The notes beneath the pieces are model-generated. The model was not told the DNA's origin. It was given only the letters and a program-made list of their open reading frames with translations, and searched no databases. Source: Hydractinia symbiolongicarpus (taxonomy: Eukaryota; Cnidaria; Hydrozoa; Anthoathecata; Hydractiniidae). Taken from it: a stretch of 64,000 nucleotides of DNA. The position numbers were made by a program, and so were the translations under genes. Within the stretch, counting starts at the first letter, position 1. Every line of letters begins with the position of its first letter. Shown one piece after another: positions 10,908 to 24,600 of this stretch. The stretch is from assembly GCF_029227915.1 (NCBI RefSeq), contig NC_079876.1, positions 2,730,001 through 2,794,000 of the forward strand, in the 5' to 3' direction.

Positions 10908-11700
10908 CCCGAACGATTTTTTAAATTATTATTTCACCACTAAAGCCCATGAGACTTGTAGTTTTTAAAAATGTTTTCATGTTTGATGAGACGCTGAATA
11001 AAAGAAGTTTAATCGCCGGCAAACGAAAACCCGCGATTTCCCGCAAATCCCGGGCTTGGCCCGTATAGTCGAATGTATACAAAGAAAGTACCCTGTGAGT
11101 AAACACATTTCCAGAACGATTTTTTAAGTTATTTTTTTACCACTAAAACGCATAAGACTTGTAGTTTTCAAAAATGATTTCATTTCTGATGAGACGCTGA
11201 ATAAAAGAAGTTTAATCGCCGGCAAACGAAAACCGAGATTTCCCGTAAATCCCGGGCTTGGCCCCTATAGTCAAAAGTATACAAAGATAGTACCCAGGGA
11301 GTAAACTCATTTCCCGAACGATTTTTTAATTTATTTTTTCACCACTAAAACGCATGAGACTTGTAGTTTTCAAAAATGTTTTCATTTTTGATGAGACGCT
11401 GAATAAAAGAAGTTTAATCGCCGGCAAACGAAAACCTGCGATTTCCCGTAAATCCCGGACTCGGCCCGTATAGTCAAAAGTATACAAAGAAAGTACCCAG
11501 GGAGTAAACTAATTTCCCAAACGATTTTTTAAATTATTATTTCACCACTAAAGCCCATGAGACTTGTAGTTTTTAAAAATGTTTTCATTTTTGATGAGAC
11601 GCTGAATAAAAAAAGTTTAATCGCCGGCAAACGAAAACCTGCGATTTCCCGTAAATCCCGGACTCGGCCCGTATAGTCAAAAGTATACAAAGAAAGTACC
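10908..11700 (+). repeat. Duplicated block, copy 2 (lag 9728)
   Basis: Partner of 1180-1972. It has a private ATGATTTC near 11173 and CCCCTATAG near 11263. It continues straight into the block that matches 3425-5835, so two segments that are apart near the left end are adjacent here. Confidence 0.75.
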
Positions 11701-13940
11701 CTGTGAGTAATCTCATTTCCAGAACGATTTTTTAAGTTATTTTTTTACCACTAAAACGCATAAGACTTGTAGTTTTTAAAAATGTTTTCATTTTTGATGA
11801 GACGCTGAATAAAAGAAGTTTAATCGCCGGCAAACGAAAACCTGCGATTTCCCGTAAATCCCGGACTCGGCCCGTATAGTCAAAAGTATACAAAGAAAGT
11901 ACCCAGGGAGTAAACTCATTTCCCGAACGATTTTTTAAATTATTTTTTCACCACTAAAACGCATGAGACTTGTAGTTTTCAGAAATGTTTTCATTTTTGA
12001 TGAGACGCTTAATGAAAGTGGTTTAATCGCCGGCAAACGAAAACCCGCGATTTCCCGTAAATCCCGGACTCGGCCCGTATAGTCAAAAGTATACAAAGAA
12101 AGTACCTAGGGAGTAAACTCATTTCCCGAACGATTTTTTAAATTATTTTTTCACCACTAAAACGCATGAGACTTGTAGTTTTCAGAAATTTTTTCATTTT
12201 TGATGAGACGCTTAATGAAAGTGGTTTAATCGCCGGCAAACGAAAACCCGCGATTTCCCGTAAATCCCGGGCTTGGCCCGTATAGTCGAATGTATACAAA
12301 GAAATTACCCTGTGAGTAAACTCATTTCCAAAACGATTTTTTAAATTATTTTTTCACCACTAAAACGCATGAGACTTGTAGTTCTCAAAAATGTTTTTAT
12401 TTTTGATGAGACGCTGAATGAAAGAAGTTTAATCGCCGGGAAACGAAAACCTGCGATTTCCCGTAAATCCCGGACTCGGCCCGTATAGTCAAAAGTATAC
12501 AAAGAAAGTACCCAGGGTGTAAACTCATTTCCCGAACGATTTTTTAAATTATTATTTCACCACTAAAGCCCATGAGACTTGTAGTTTTTAAAAATGTTTT
12601 CATTTTTGATGAGACGCTGAATAAAAGAAGTTTAATCGCCGGCAAACGAAAACCTGCGATTTCCCGTAAATCCCGGACTCGGCCCGTATAGTCAAAAGTG
12701 TACAAAGAAAGTACCCTGTGAGTAATCTCATTTCCAGAACGATTTTTTAAGTTATTTTTTTACCACTAAAACGCATAAGACTTGTAGTTTTCAAAAATGT
12801 TTTCATTTCTGATGAGACGCTGAATAAAAGAAGTTTAATCGCCGGCAAACGAAAACCGAGATTTCCCGTAAATCCCGGGCTTGGCCCGTATAGTCAAAAG
12901 TATACAAAGATAGTACCCAGGGAGTAAACTCATTTCCCGAACGATTTTTTAATTCATTTTTTCACCACTAAAACGCATGAGACTTGTAGTTTTCAAAAAT
13001 ATTTTCATTTTTGATGAGACGCTGAATAAAAGAAGTTTAATCGCCGGCAAACGAAAACCTGCGATTTCCCGTAAATCCCGGACTCGGCCGGTATAGTCAA
13101 AAGTATACAAAGAAAGTACCCAGGGAGTAAACTAATTTCCCAAACAATTTTTTAAATTATTATTTCACCACTAAAGCCCATGAGACTTGTAGTTTTTAAA
13201 AATGTTTACATTTTTGATGAGACGCTGAATAAAAGAAGTTTAATCGCCGGCAAACGAAAACCTGCGATTTCCCGTAAATCCCGGACTCGGCCCGTATAGT
13301 CAAAAGTATACAAAGAAAGTACCCAGGGAGTAAACTCATTTCCCGAACGATTTTTTAAATTATTTTTTCACCACTAAAACGCATGAGACTTGTAGTTTTC
13401 AGAAATGTTTTCATTTTTGATGAGACGCTTAATGAAAGTGGTTTAATCGCCGGCAAACGAAAACCCGCGATTTCCCGTAAATCCCGGACTCGGCCCGTAT
13501 AGTCAAAAGTATACAAAGAAAGTACCTAGGGAGTAAACTCATTTCCCGAACGATTTTTTAAATTATTTTTTCACCACTAAAACGCATAAGACTTGTAGTT
13601 TTCAAAAATGTTTTCATTTCTGATGAGACGCTGAATAAAAGAAGTTTAATCGCCGGCAAACGAAAACCGAAATTTCCCGTAAATCCCGGGCCTGGCCCGT
13701 ATAGTCAAAAGTATACAAAGATAGTACCCAGGGAGTAAACTCATTTCCCGAATGATTTTTTAATTTATTTTTTCACCACTAAAACGCATGAGACTTGTAG
13801 TTTTTAAAAATGTTTTCATTTTTGATGAGACGCTGAATAAAAGAAGTTTAATCGCCGGCAAACGAAAACCTGCGATTTCCCGTAAATCCCGGACTCATTT
13901 TCCGAACGATTTTTTCAATTATTTTTTCACCACTAAAACG
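11530..13940 (+). repeat. 2.4-kb duplicated block, copy 2 (lag 8105)
   Basis: Partner of 3425-5835. Private changes include AAATTTTTTCATT near 12188, GTGTAC near 12709, AAACAATT near 13143, GTTTACATT near 13205 and CCGAAATTTCCC near 13667. After 13940 one unit present downstream of copy 1 is skipped and the lag falls to 7902. Confidence 0.8.
13787..13940 (+). repeat. Truncated 154-bp monomer, copy 5
   Basis: The last truncated unit seen, 8105 bp after copy 1 inside the long duplicated block. The unit carrying TTTAATCGTGGG that follows the other copies is missing here. The CATTTTGATAAGACG unit follows directly. Confidence 0.92.
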
Positions 13941-15044
13941 CATGAGACTTGTAGTTTTCAGAAATGTTTTCATTTTGATAAGACGCTTAATGAAAGTGGT
14001 TTAATCGCCAGCAAACGAAAACCAGCGATTTCCCGTAAATCCCGGGCTTGGCCCGTATAGTCGAATGTATACAAGGAAAGTACCCAGGGAGTAAACTAAT
14101 TTCCCAAACGATTTTTTAAATTATTATTTCACCACTAAAGCCCATGAGACTTGTAGTTTTTAAAAATGTTTTCATTTTTGATGAGACGCTGAATAAAAGA
14201 AGTTTAATCGCCGGCAAACGAAAACCTGCGATTTCCCGTAAATCCCGGACTCGGCCCGTATAGTCAAAAGTATACAAAGAAAGTACCCAGGGAGTAAACT
14301 CATTTCCCAAACGATTTTTTAAATTATTTTTTCACCACTAAAACGCATGAGACTTGTAGTTTTCAGAAATGTTTTCATTTTTGATGAGACGCTTAATGAA
14401 AGTGGTTTAATCGCCGGCAAACGAAAACCCGTAATTTCCCGTAAATCCCGGACTCGGCCCGTATATTCAAAAGTATACAAAGAAAGTACCCAGGGAGTAA
14501 ACTCATTTCCCGAACGATTTTTTAAATTATTATTTCACCACTAAAGCCCATGAGACTTGTAGTTTTCACAAATGTTTTCATTTTTGATGAGACGCTGAAT
14601 AAAAGATGTTTAATCGCCGGCAAACGAAAACCTGCGATTTCCCGTAAATCCCGGACTCGGCCCGTATAGTCAAAAGTATACAAAGAAAGTACCCAGGATG
14701 TAAACTCATTTCCCGAACGATTTTTTAAATTATTATTTCACCACTAAAGCCCATGAGACTTGTAGTTTTTAAAAATGTTTTCATTTTTGATGAGACGCTG
14801 AATAAAAGAAGTTTAATCGCCGGCAAACGAAAACCCGCGATTTCCCGTAAATCCCGGATTTGGCCCGTATAGTCAAAAGTATACAAAGAAAGTACCCAGG
14901 GAGTAAATTCATTTCCCGAACGATTTTTTATATTATTTTTTCACCACTAAAACGCATAAGACTTGTAGTTTTCAAAAATGTTTTCATTTTTAATGAGACG
15001 CCGTAAAAAAGAAGTTTAATCGCCGGCAAACGAAAACCTGCGAT
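13941..15044 (+). repeat. Mosaic A/B monomers
   Basis: About five full units of mixed type with no strong tandem block. They include a unit with CACAAATG and GATGTTTAATC (about 14570-14610), also seen near 9190 and 10561, and GGATTTGGCCC near 14858, also at 10850. Only satellite sequence is present. Confidence 0.8.
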
Positions 15045-17336
15045 TTCCCGTAAACCCCAGACTCGGCCCGTATAGTCAAAAGTATACAAAGAAAGTACCC
15101 AGGGAGTAAACTCATTTTCCGAACGATTTTTTCAATTATTTTTTCACCACTAAAACGCATGAGACTTGTAGTTTTCAAAAATGTTTTCATTTTTGATGAG
15201 ACGCTTAATGAAAGAGGTTTAATCGTCGGCAAACGAAATTCCGCGATTTCCCGTAAATCCCGGGCTTGGCCCGTATAGTCAAATGTATACAAAGAAAATA
15301 CCCTGTAAGTAAACTTATTTCCCGAACGATTTTTTCAATTATTTTTTCACCACTAAAACGCATGAGACTTGTAGTTTTCAGAAATGTTTTCATTTTGATA
15401 AGACGCTTAATGAAAGTAGTTTAATCGCCAGCAAACGAAAACCAGCGATTTCCCGTAAATCCCGGGCTTGGCCCGTATAGTCGAATGTATACAAAGAAAG
15501 TACCCTGTGAGTAAACTCATTTCCAAAACGATTTTTTAAATTATCTTTTCACCACTAAAACGCATGAGACTTGTAGTTTTCAAAAATGTTTTCATTTTTG
15601 ATGAGACGCTGAATAAAAGAAGTTTAATCGCCGGCAAACGAAAACCCGCCATTTCCCGTAAACCCCGGACTCGACCCGTATAGTCAAAAGTATACAAAGA
15701 AAGTACCCAGGGAGTAAACCCATTTCCCGAACGATTTTTTATATTATTTTTTTACCACTAAACGCATGAGACTTGTAGTTTTCAAAAATGTTTTCATTTT
15801 TGATGAGACGCTGAATAAAAGAAGTTTAATCGCCGGCAAACGAAAACCTGCGATTTCCCGTAAATCCCGGACTCGGCCCGTATAGTCAAAAGTATACAAA
15901 GAAAGTACCCAGGGAGTAAACTAATTTCCCAAACGATTTTTTAAATTATTATTTCACCACTAAAGCCCATGAGACTTGTAGTTTTTAAAAATGTTTTCAT
16001 TTTTGATGAGACGCTGAATAAAAGAAGTTTAATCGCCGGCAAACGAAAACCTGCGATTTCCCGTAAATCCCGGACTCGGCCCGTATAGTCAAAAGTATAC
16101 AAAGAAAGTACCCAGGGAGTAAACTCATTTTCCGAACGATTTTTTCAATTATTTTTTCACCACTAAAACGCATGAGACTTGTAGTTTTCAAAAATGTTTT
16201 CATTTTTGATGAGACGCTTAATGAAAGAGGTTTAATCGCCGGCAAACGAAAACCTGCGATTTCCCGTAAACCCCGGACTCGGCCCGTATAGTCAAAAGTA
16301 TACAAAGAAAGTACCCAGGGAGTAAACTCATTTTCCGAACGATTTTTTCAATTATTTTTTCACCACTAAAACGCATGAGACTTGTAGTTTTCAAAAATGT
16401 TTTCATTTTTGATGAGACGCTTAATGAAAGAGGTTTAATCGTCGGCAAACGAAATTCCGCGATTTCCCGTAAATCCCGGGCTTGGCCCGTATAGTCAAAT
16501 GTATACAAAGAAAGTACCCTGTGAGTAAACTTATTTCCCGAACGATTTTTTCAATTATTTTTTCACCACTAAAACGCATGAGACTTGTAGTTTTCAGAAA
16601 TGTTTTCATTTTGATAAGACGCTTAATGAAAGTGGTTTAATCGCCAGCAAACGAAAACCAGCGATTTCCCGTAAATCCCGGGCTTGACCCGTATAGTCGT
16701 ATGTATCCAAAGAAAGTACCCTGTGAGTAAACTCATTTCCAAAACGATTTTTTAAATTATCTTTTCACCACTAAAACGCATGAGACTTGTAGTTTTCAAA
16801 AATGTTTTCATTTTTGATGAGACGCTGAATAAAAGAAGTTTAATCGCCGGCAAACGAAAACCCGCCATTTCCCGTAAACCCCGGACTCGACCCGTATAGT
16901 CAAAAGTATACAAAGAAAGTACCCAGGGAGTAAACCCATTTCCCGAACGATTTTTTATATTATTTTTTTACCACTAAACGCATGAGACTTGTAGTTTTCA
17001 AAAATGTTTTCATTTTTGATGAGACGCTGAATAAAAGAAGTTTAATCGCCGGCAAACGAAAAACTGCGATTTCCCGTAAATCCCGGACTCCGCCCGTATA
17101 GTCAAAAGTATACAAAGAAAGTACCCAGGGAGTAAACTAATTTCCCAAACGATTTTTTAAATTATTATTTCACCACTAAAGCCCATGAGACTTGTAGTTT
17201 TTAAAAATGTTTTCATTTTTGATGAGACGCTGAATAAAAGAAGTTTAATCGCCGGCAAACGAAAACCTGCGATTTCCCGTAAATCCCGGACTCGGCCCGT
17301 ATAGTCAAAAGTATACAAAGAAAGTACCCAGGGAGT
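15045..17336 (+). repeat. Six-monomer higher-order repeat, two copies (lag 1216)
   Basis: About 15045-16120 matches 16261-17336. The same unit order appears twice: CATTTTCCGAACG with TTTTTTCAATT, TTTAATCGTCGG with GAAATTCCGCG, CATTTTGATAAGACG, then CCCGCCATTTCCCG with CTCGACCC, then A types. The CCCGCCATT mark is at about 15645 and 16861. Six units with a few 1-bp losses give 1216 rather than 1218. Confidence 0.78.
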
Positions 17337-20300
17337 AAACTCATTTCCCGACCGATTTTTTAAATTATTTTTTCACCACTAAAACGCATGAGACTTGTAG
17401 TTTTTAGAAATGTTTTCATTTTTGATGAGACGCTTAATGAAAGTGGTTTAATCGCCGGCAAACGAAAACCCGCGATTTCCCGTAAATCCCGGACTCGGCC
17501 CGTATAGTCAAAAGTATACAAAGAAAGTACCCTGTGAGTAATCTCATTTCCAGAACGATTTTTTAAGTTATTTTTTTACCACTAAAACGCATAAGACTTG
17601 TAGTTTTCAAAAATGTTTTCATTTCTGATGAGACGCTGAATAAAAGAAGTTTAATCGCCGGCAAACGAAAACCGAGATTTCCCGTAAATCCCGGGCTTGG
17701 CCCGTATAGTCAAAAGTATACAAAGATAGTACCCAGGGAGTAAACTCATTTCCCGAACTATTTTTTAATTTATTTTTTCACCACTAAAACGCATGAGACT
17801 TGTAGTTTTCAAAAATGTTTTCATTTTTGATGAGACGCTGAATAAAAGAAGTTTAATCGCCGGCAAACGAAAACCCGCCATTTCCCGTAAACCCCGGACT
17901 CGACCCGTATAGTCAAAAGTATACAAAGAAAGTACCCAGGGAGTAAACCCATTTCCCGAACGATTTTTTATATTATTTTTTACCACTAAACGCATGAGAC
18001 TTGTAGTTTTCAAAAATGTTTTCATTTTTGATGAGACGCTGAATAAAAGAAGTTTAATCGCCGGCAAACGAAAAACTGCGATTTCCCGTAAATCCCGGAC
18101 TCCGCCCGTATAGTCAAAAGTATACAAAGAAAGTACCCAGGGAGTAAACTAATTTCCCAAACGATTTTTTAAATTATTATTTCACCACTAAAGCCCATGA
18201 GACTTGTAGTTTTTAAAAATGTTTTCATTTTTGATGAGACGCTGAATAAAAGAAGTTTAATCGCCGGCAAACGAAAACCTGCGATTTCCCGTAAATCCCG
18301 GACTCGGCCCGTATAGTCAAAAGTATACAAAGAAAGTACCCAGGGAGTAAACTCATTTCCCGACCGATTTTTTAAATTATTTTTTCACCACTAAAACGCA
18401 TGAGACTTGTAGTTTTTAGAAATGTTTTCATTTTTGATGAGACGCTTAATGAAAGTGGTTTAATCGCCGGCAAACGAAAACCCGCGATTTCCCGTAAATC
18501 CCGGACTCGGCCCGTATAGTCAAAAGTATACAAAGAAAGTACCTAGGGAGTAAACTCATTTCCCGAACGATTTTTTAAATTATTTTTTCACCACTAAAAC
18601 GCATGAGACTTGTAGTTTTCAGAAATGTTTTCATTTTTGATGAGACGCTTAATGAAAGTGGTTTAATCGCCGGCAAACGAAAACCCGCGATTTCCCGTAA
18701 ATCCCGGGCTTGACCCGTATAGTCGAATGTATACAAAGAATGTACCCTGTGAGTAAACTCATTTCCAAAACGATTTTTTAAATTATTTTTTCACCACTAA
18801 AACGCATGAGACTTGTAGTTCTCAAAAATGTTTTTATTTTTGATGAGACGCTGAATGAAAGAAGTTTAATCGCCGGGAAACGAACACCTGCGATTTCCCG
18901 TAAATCCCGGACTCGGCCCGTATAGTCAAAAGTATACAAAGAAAGTACCCAGGGTGTAAACTCATTTCCCGAACGATTTTTTAAATTATTATTTCACCAC
19001 TAAAGCCCATGAGACTTGTAGTTTTTAAAAATGTTTTCATTTTTGATGAGACGCTGAATAAAAGAAGTTTAATCGCCGGCAAACGAAAACCCGCCATTTC
19101 CCGTAAACCCCGGACTCGACCCGTATAGTCAAAAGTATACAAAGAAAGTACCCAGGGAGTAAACCCATTTCCCGAACGATTTTTTATATTATTTTTTTAC
19201 CACTAAACGCATGAGACTTGTAGTTTTCAAAAATGTTTTCATTTTTGATGAGACGCTGAATAAAAGAAGTTTAATCGCCGGCAAACGAAAAACTGCGATT
19301 TCCCGTAAATCCCGGACTCCGCCCGTATAGTCAAAAGTATACAAAGAAAGTACCCAGGGAGTAAACTAATTTCCCAAACGATTTTTTAAATTATTATTTC
19401 ACCACTAAAGCCCATGAGACTTGTAGTTTTTAAAAATGTTTTCATTTTTGATGAGACGCTGAATAAAAGAAGTTTAATCGCCGGCAAACGAAAACCTGCG
19501 ATTTCCCGTAAATCCCGGACTCGGCCCGTATAGTCAAAAGTATACAAAGAAAGTACCCAGGGAGTAAACTCATTTCCCGACCAATTTTGAAATTATTTTT
19601 TCACCACTAAAACGCATGAGACTTGTAGTTTTTAGAAATGTTTTCATTTTTGATGAGACGCTTAATGAAAGTGGTTTAATCGCCGGCAAACGAAAACCCG
19701 CGATTTCCCGTAAATCCCGGACTCGGCCCGTATAGTCAAAAGTATACAAAGAAAGTACCTAGGGAGTAAACTCATTTCCCGAACGATTTTTTAAATTATT
19801 TTTTCACCACTAAAACGCATGAGACTTGTAGTTTTCAGAAATGTTTTCATTTTTGATGAGACGCTTAATGAAAGTGGTTTAATCGCCGGCAAACGAAAAC
19901 CCGCGATTTCCCGTAAATCCCGGGCTTGACCCGTATAGTCGAATGTATACAAAGAAAGTACCCTGTGAGTAAACTCATTTCCAAAACGATTTTTTAAATT
20001 ATTTTTTCACCACTAAAACGCATGAGACTTGTAGTTCTCAAAAATGTTTTTATTTTTGATGAGACGCTGAATGAAAGAAGTTTAATCGCCGGGAAACGAA
20101 CACCTGCGATTTCCCGTAAATCCCGGACTCGGCCCGTATAGTCAAAAGTATACAAAGAAAGTACCCAGGGTGTAAACTCATTTCTCGAACGATTTTTTAA
20201 ATTATTATTTCACCACTAAAGCCCATGAGACTTGTAGTTTTTAAAAATGTTTTCATTTTTGATGAGACGCTGAATAAAAGAAGTTTAATCGCCGGCAAAC

Positions 20301-23146
20301 GAAAACCTGCGATTTCCCGTAAATCCCGGACTCGGCCCGTATAGTCAAAAGTATACAAAGAAAGTACCCTGTGAGTAATCTCATTTCCAGAACGATTTTT
20401 TAAGTTATTTTTTTACCACTAAAACGCATAAGACTTGTAGTTTTCAAAAATGTTTTCATTTCTGATGAGACGTTGAATAAAAGAAGTTTAATCGCCGGCA
20501 AACGAAAACCGAGATTTCCCGTAAATCCCGGGCTTGGCCCGTATAGTCAAAAGTATACAAAGATAGTACCCAGGGAGTAAACTCATTTCCCGAACTATTT
20601 TTTAATTTATTTTTTCACCACTAAAACGCATGAGACTTGTAGTTTTCAAAAATGTTTTCATTTTTGATGAGACGCTGAATAAAAGAAGTTTAATCGCCGG
20701 CAAACGAAAACCTGCGATTTCCCGTAAATCCCGGACTCGGCCCGTATAGTCAAAAGTATACAAAGAAAGTACCCAGGGAGTAAACTAATTTCTCGAACGA
20801 TTTTTTAAATTATTATTTCACCACTAAAGCCCATGAGACTTGTAGTTTTTAAAAATGTTTTCATTTTTGATGAGACGCTGAATAAAAGAAGTTTAATCGC
20901 CGGCAAACGAAAACCTGCGATTTCCCGTAAATCCCGGACTCGGCCCGTATAGTCAAAAGTATACAAAGAAAGTACCCAGGGAGTAAACTAATTTCCCAAA
21001 CGATTTTTTAAATTATTATTTCACCACTAAAGCCCATGAGACTTGTAGTTTTTAAAAATGTTTTCATTTTTGATGAGACGCTGAATAAAAGAAGTTTAAT
21101 CGCCGGCAAACGAAAACCTGCGATTTCCCGTAAATCCCGGACTCGGCCCGTATAGTCAAAAGTATACAAAGAAAGTACCCAGGGAGTAAACTCATTTCCC
21201 GACCGATTTTTTAAATTATTTTTTCACCACTAAAACGCATGAGACTTGTAGTTTTTAGAAATGTTTTCATTTTTGATGAGACGCTTAATGAAAGTGGTTT
21301 AATCGCCGGCAAACGAAAACCCGCGACTTCCCGTAAATCCCGGACTCGGCCCGTATAGTCAAAAGTATACAAAGAAAGTACCTAGGGAGTAAACTCATTT
21401 CCCGAACGATTTTTTAAATTATTTTTTCACCACTAAAACGCATGAGACTTGTAGTTTTCAGAAATGTTTTCATTTTTGATGAGACGCTTAATGAAAGTGG
21501 TTTAATCGCCGGCAAACGAAAACCCGCGATTTCCCGTAAATCCCGGGCTTGGCCCGTATAGTCGAATGTATACAAAGAAAGTACCCTGTGAGTAAACTCA
21601 TTTCCAAAACGATTTTTTAAATTATTTTTTCACCACTAAAACGCATGAGACTTGTAGTTCTCAAAAATGTTTTTATTTTTGATGAGACGCTGAATGAAAG
21701 AAGTTTAATCGCCGGGAAACGAAAACCTGCGATTTCCCGTAAATCCCGGACTCGGCCCGTATAGTCAAAAGTATACAAAGAAAGTACCCAGGGTGTAAAC
21801 TCATTTCCCGAACGATTTTTTAAATTATTATTTCACCACTAAAGCCCAGGAGACTTGTAGTTTTTAAAAATGTTTTCATTTTTGATGAGACGCTGAATAA
21901 AAGAAGTTTAATCGCCGGCAAACGAAAACCTGCGATTTCCCGTAAATCCCGGACTCGGCCCGTATAGTCAAAAGTATACAAAGAAAGTACCTAGGGAGTA
22001 AACTAATTTCTTGAACGATTTTTTAAATTATTATTTCACCACTAAAGCCCATGAGACTTGTAGTTTTTAAAAATGTTTTCATTTTTGATGAGACGCTGAA
22101 TAAAAGAAGTTTAATCGCCGGCAAACGAAAACCTGCGATTTCCCGTAAATCCCGGACTCGGCCCGTATAGTCAAAAGTATACAAAGAAAGTACCCAGGGA
22201 GTAAACTAATTTCCCAAACGATTTTTTAAATTATTTTTTCACCACTAAAACGCATGAGACTTGTAGTTTTTAGAAATGTTTTCATTTTTGATGAGACGCT
22301 TAATGAAAGTGGTTTAATCGCCGGCAAACGAAAACCCGCGATTTCCCGTAAATCCCGGACTCGGCCCGTATAGTCAAAAGTATACAAAGAAAGTACCTAG
22401 GGAGTAAACTCATTTCCCGAACGATTTTTTAAATTATTTTTTCACCACTAAAACGCATGAGACTTGTAGTTTTCAGAAATGTTTTCATTTTTGATGAGAC
22501 GCTTAATGAAAGTGGTTTAATCGCCGGCAAACGAAAACCCGCGATTTCCCGTAAATCCCGGGCTTGGTCCGTATAGTCGAATGTATACAAAGAAAGTACC
22601 CTGTGAGTAAACTCATTTCCAAAACGATTTTTTAAATTATTTTTTCACCACTAAAACGCATGAGACTTGTAGTTCTCAAAAATGTTTTTATTTTTGATGA
22701 GACGCTGAATGAAAGAAGTTTAATCGCCGGGAAACGAAAACCTGCGATTTCCCGTAAATCCCGGACTCGGCCCGTATAGTCAAAAGTATACAAAGAAAGT
22801 ACCCAGGGTGTAAACTCATTTCCCGAACGATTTTTTAAATTATTATTTCACCACTAAAGCCCATGAGACTTGTAGTTTTTAAAAATGTTTTCATTTTTGA
22901 TGAGACGCTGAATAAAAGAAGTTTAATCGCCGGCAAACGAAAACCTGCGATTTCCCGTAAATCCCGGACTCGGCCCGTATAGTCAAAAGTATACAAAGAA
23001 AGTACCCTGTGAGTAATCTCATTTCCAGAACGATTTTTTAAGTTATTTTTTTACCACTAAAACGCATAAGACTTGTAGTTTTCAAAAATGTTTTCATTTC
23101 TGATGAGACGCTGAATAAAAGAAGTTTAATCGCCGGCAAACGAAAA
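17337..23146 (+). repeat. Five- to eight-monomer ladder of related blocks
   Basis: The marker AAACTGCG with GGACTCCGCCC recurs at 17061, 18073 and 19290 (lags 1012 and 1217). The TTCTCAAAAATGTTTTTA unit starts at 18805, 20021, 21644 and 22659 (lags 1216, 1623 and 1015). The GACCGATTTTTT state near 17350, 18362 and 21190 reads GACCAATTTTGAAATT near 19580, a local 3-bp loss. Unequal exchange in whole-monomer steps explains the changing lags. Confidence 0.75.
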
Positions 23147-24600
23147 CCGAGATTTCCCGTAAATCCCGGGCTTGGCCCGTATAGTCAAAAGTATACAAAG
23201 ATAGTACCCAGGGAGTAAACTCATTTCCCGAACGATTTTTTAATTTATTTTTTCACCACTAAAACGCATGAGACTTGTAGTTTTCAAAAATGTTTTCATT
23301 TTTGATGAGACGCTGAATAAAAGAAGTTTAATCGCCGGCAAACGAAAACCTGCGATTTCCCGTAAATCCCGGACTCGGCCCGTATAGTCAAAAGTATACA
23401 AAGAAAGTACCCAGGGAGTAAACTAATTTCTCGAACGATTTTTTAAATTATTATTTCACCACTAAAGCCCATGAGACTTGCAGTTTTTAAAAATGTTTTC
23501 ATTTTTGATGAGACGCTGAATAAAAGAAGTTTAATCGCCGGCAAACGAAAACCTGCGATTTCCCGTAAATCCCGGACTCGGCCCGTATAGTCAAAAGTAT
23601 ACAAAGAAAGTACCCAGGGAGTAAACTCATTTCCCGAACGATTTTTTAAATTATTTTTTCACCACTAAAACGCATGAGACTTGTAGTTTTCAGAAATGTT
23701 TTCATTTTTGATGAGACGCTTAATGAAAGTGGTTTAATCGCCGGCAAACGAAAACCCGCGATTTCCCGTAAATCCCGGACTCGGCCCGTATATTCAAAAG
23801 TATACAAAGAAAGTACCCAGGGAGTAAACTCATTTCCCGAACGATTTTTTAAATTATTTTTTCACCACTAAAGCCCATGAGACTTGTAGTTTTCAGAAAT
23901 GTTTTTATTTTTGATGAGACGCTTAATGAAAGTGGTTTAATCGCCGGCAAACGAAAACCCGCGATTTCCCGTAAATCCCGGGCTTGGCCCGTATAGTCGA
24001 ATGTATACAAAGAAAGTACCCTGTGAGTAAACTCATTTCCAAAACGATTTTTTAAATTATTTTTTCACCACTAAATCGCATGAGACTTGTAGTTCTCAAA
24101 AATGTTTTTATTTTTGATGAGACGCTGAATGAAAGAAGTTTAATCGCCGGGAAACGAAATCCTGCGATTTCCCGTAAATCCCGGACTCGGGCCGTATAGT
24201 CAAAAGTATACAAAGAAAGTACCCAGGATGTAAACTCATTTCCCGAACGATTTTTTAAATTATTATTTCACCACTAAAGCCCATGAGACTTGTAGTTTTT
24301 AAAAATGTTTTCATTTTTGATGAGACACTGAATAAAAAAAGTTTAATCGCCGGCAAACGAAAACCCGCGATTTCCCGTAAATCCTGGATTTGGTCCGTAT
24401 AGTCAAAAGTATACAAAGAAAGTACCCAGGGAGTAAATTCATTTCCCGAACGATTTTTTATATTATTTTTTCACCACTAAAACGCATAAGACTTGTAGTT
24501 TTCAAAAATGTTTTCATTTTTGATGAGACGCCGAATAAAAGAAGTTTAATCGCCGGCAAACGAAAACCTGCGATTTCCCGTAAACCCCGGACTCGACCCG
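23147..24600 (+). repeat. Sixteen-monomer duplication, copy 1 (lag 3244)
   Basis: Matches 26391-27845 with constant lag at 23147/26391, 23674/26918, 24079/27323 and 24390/27634. Shared rare states are CGTATATTCAAAAG, ACTAAATCGCATGAG and GAAATCCTGCG. The match stops near 24600, where 24626 has GTAAACCCATTTCCC and the partner has GTAAACTCATTTTCC. Confidence 0.8.

Noticed and set aside
17765-18127. Longest open reading frame (120 codons, minus strand) as a gene
   Set aside because: It crosses nearly two satellite units and its peptide is the repeat translated. The unit length leaves remainder 2 on division by 3, so the frame rotates each unit and openness is chance. There is no domain, signal peptide or independent start context.
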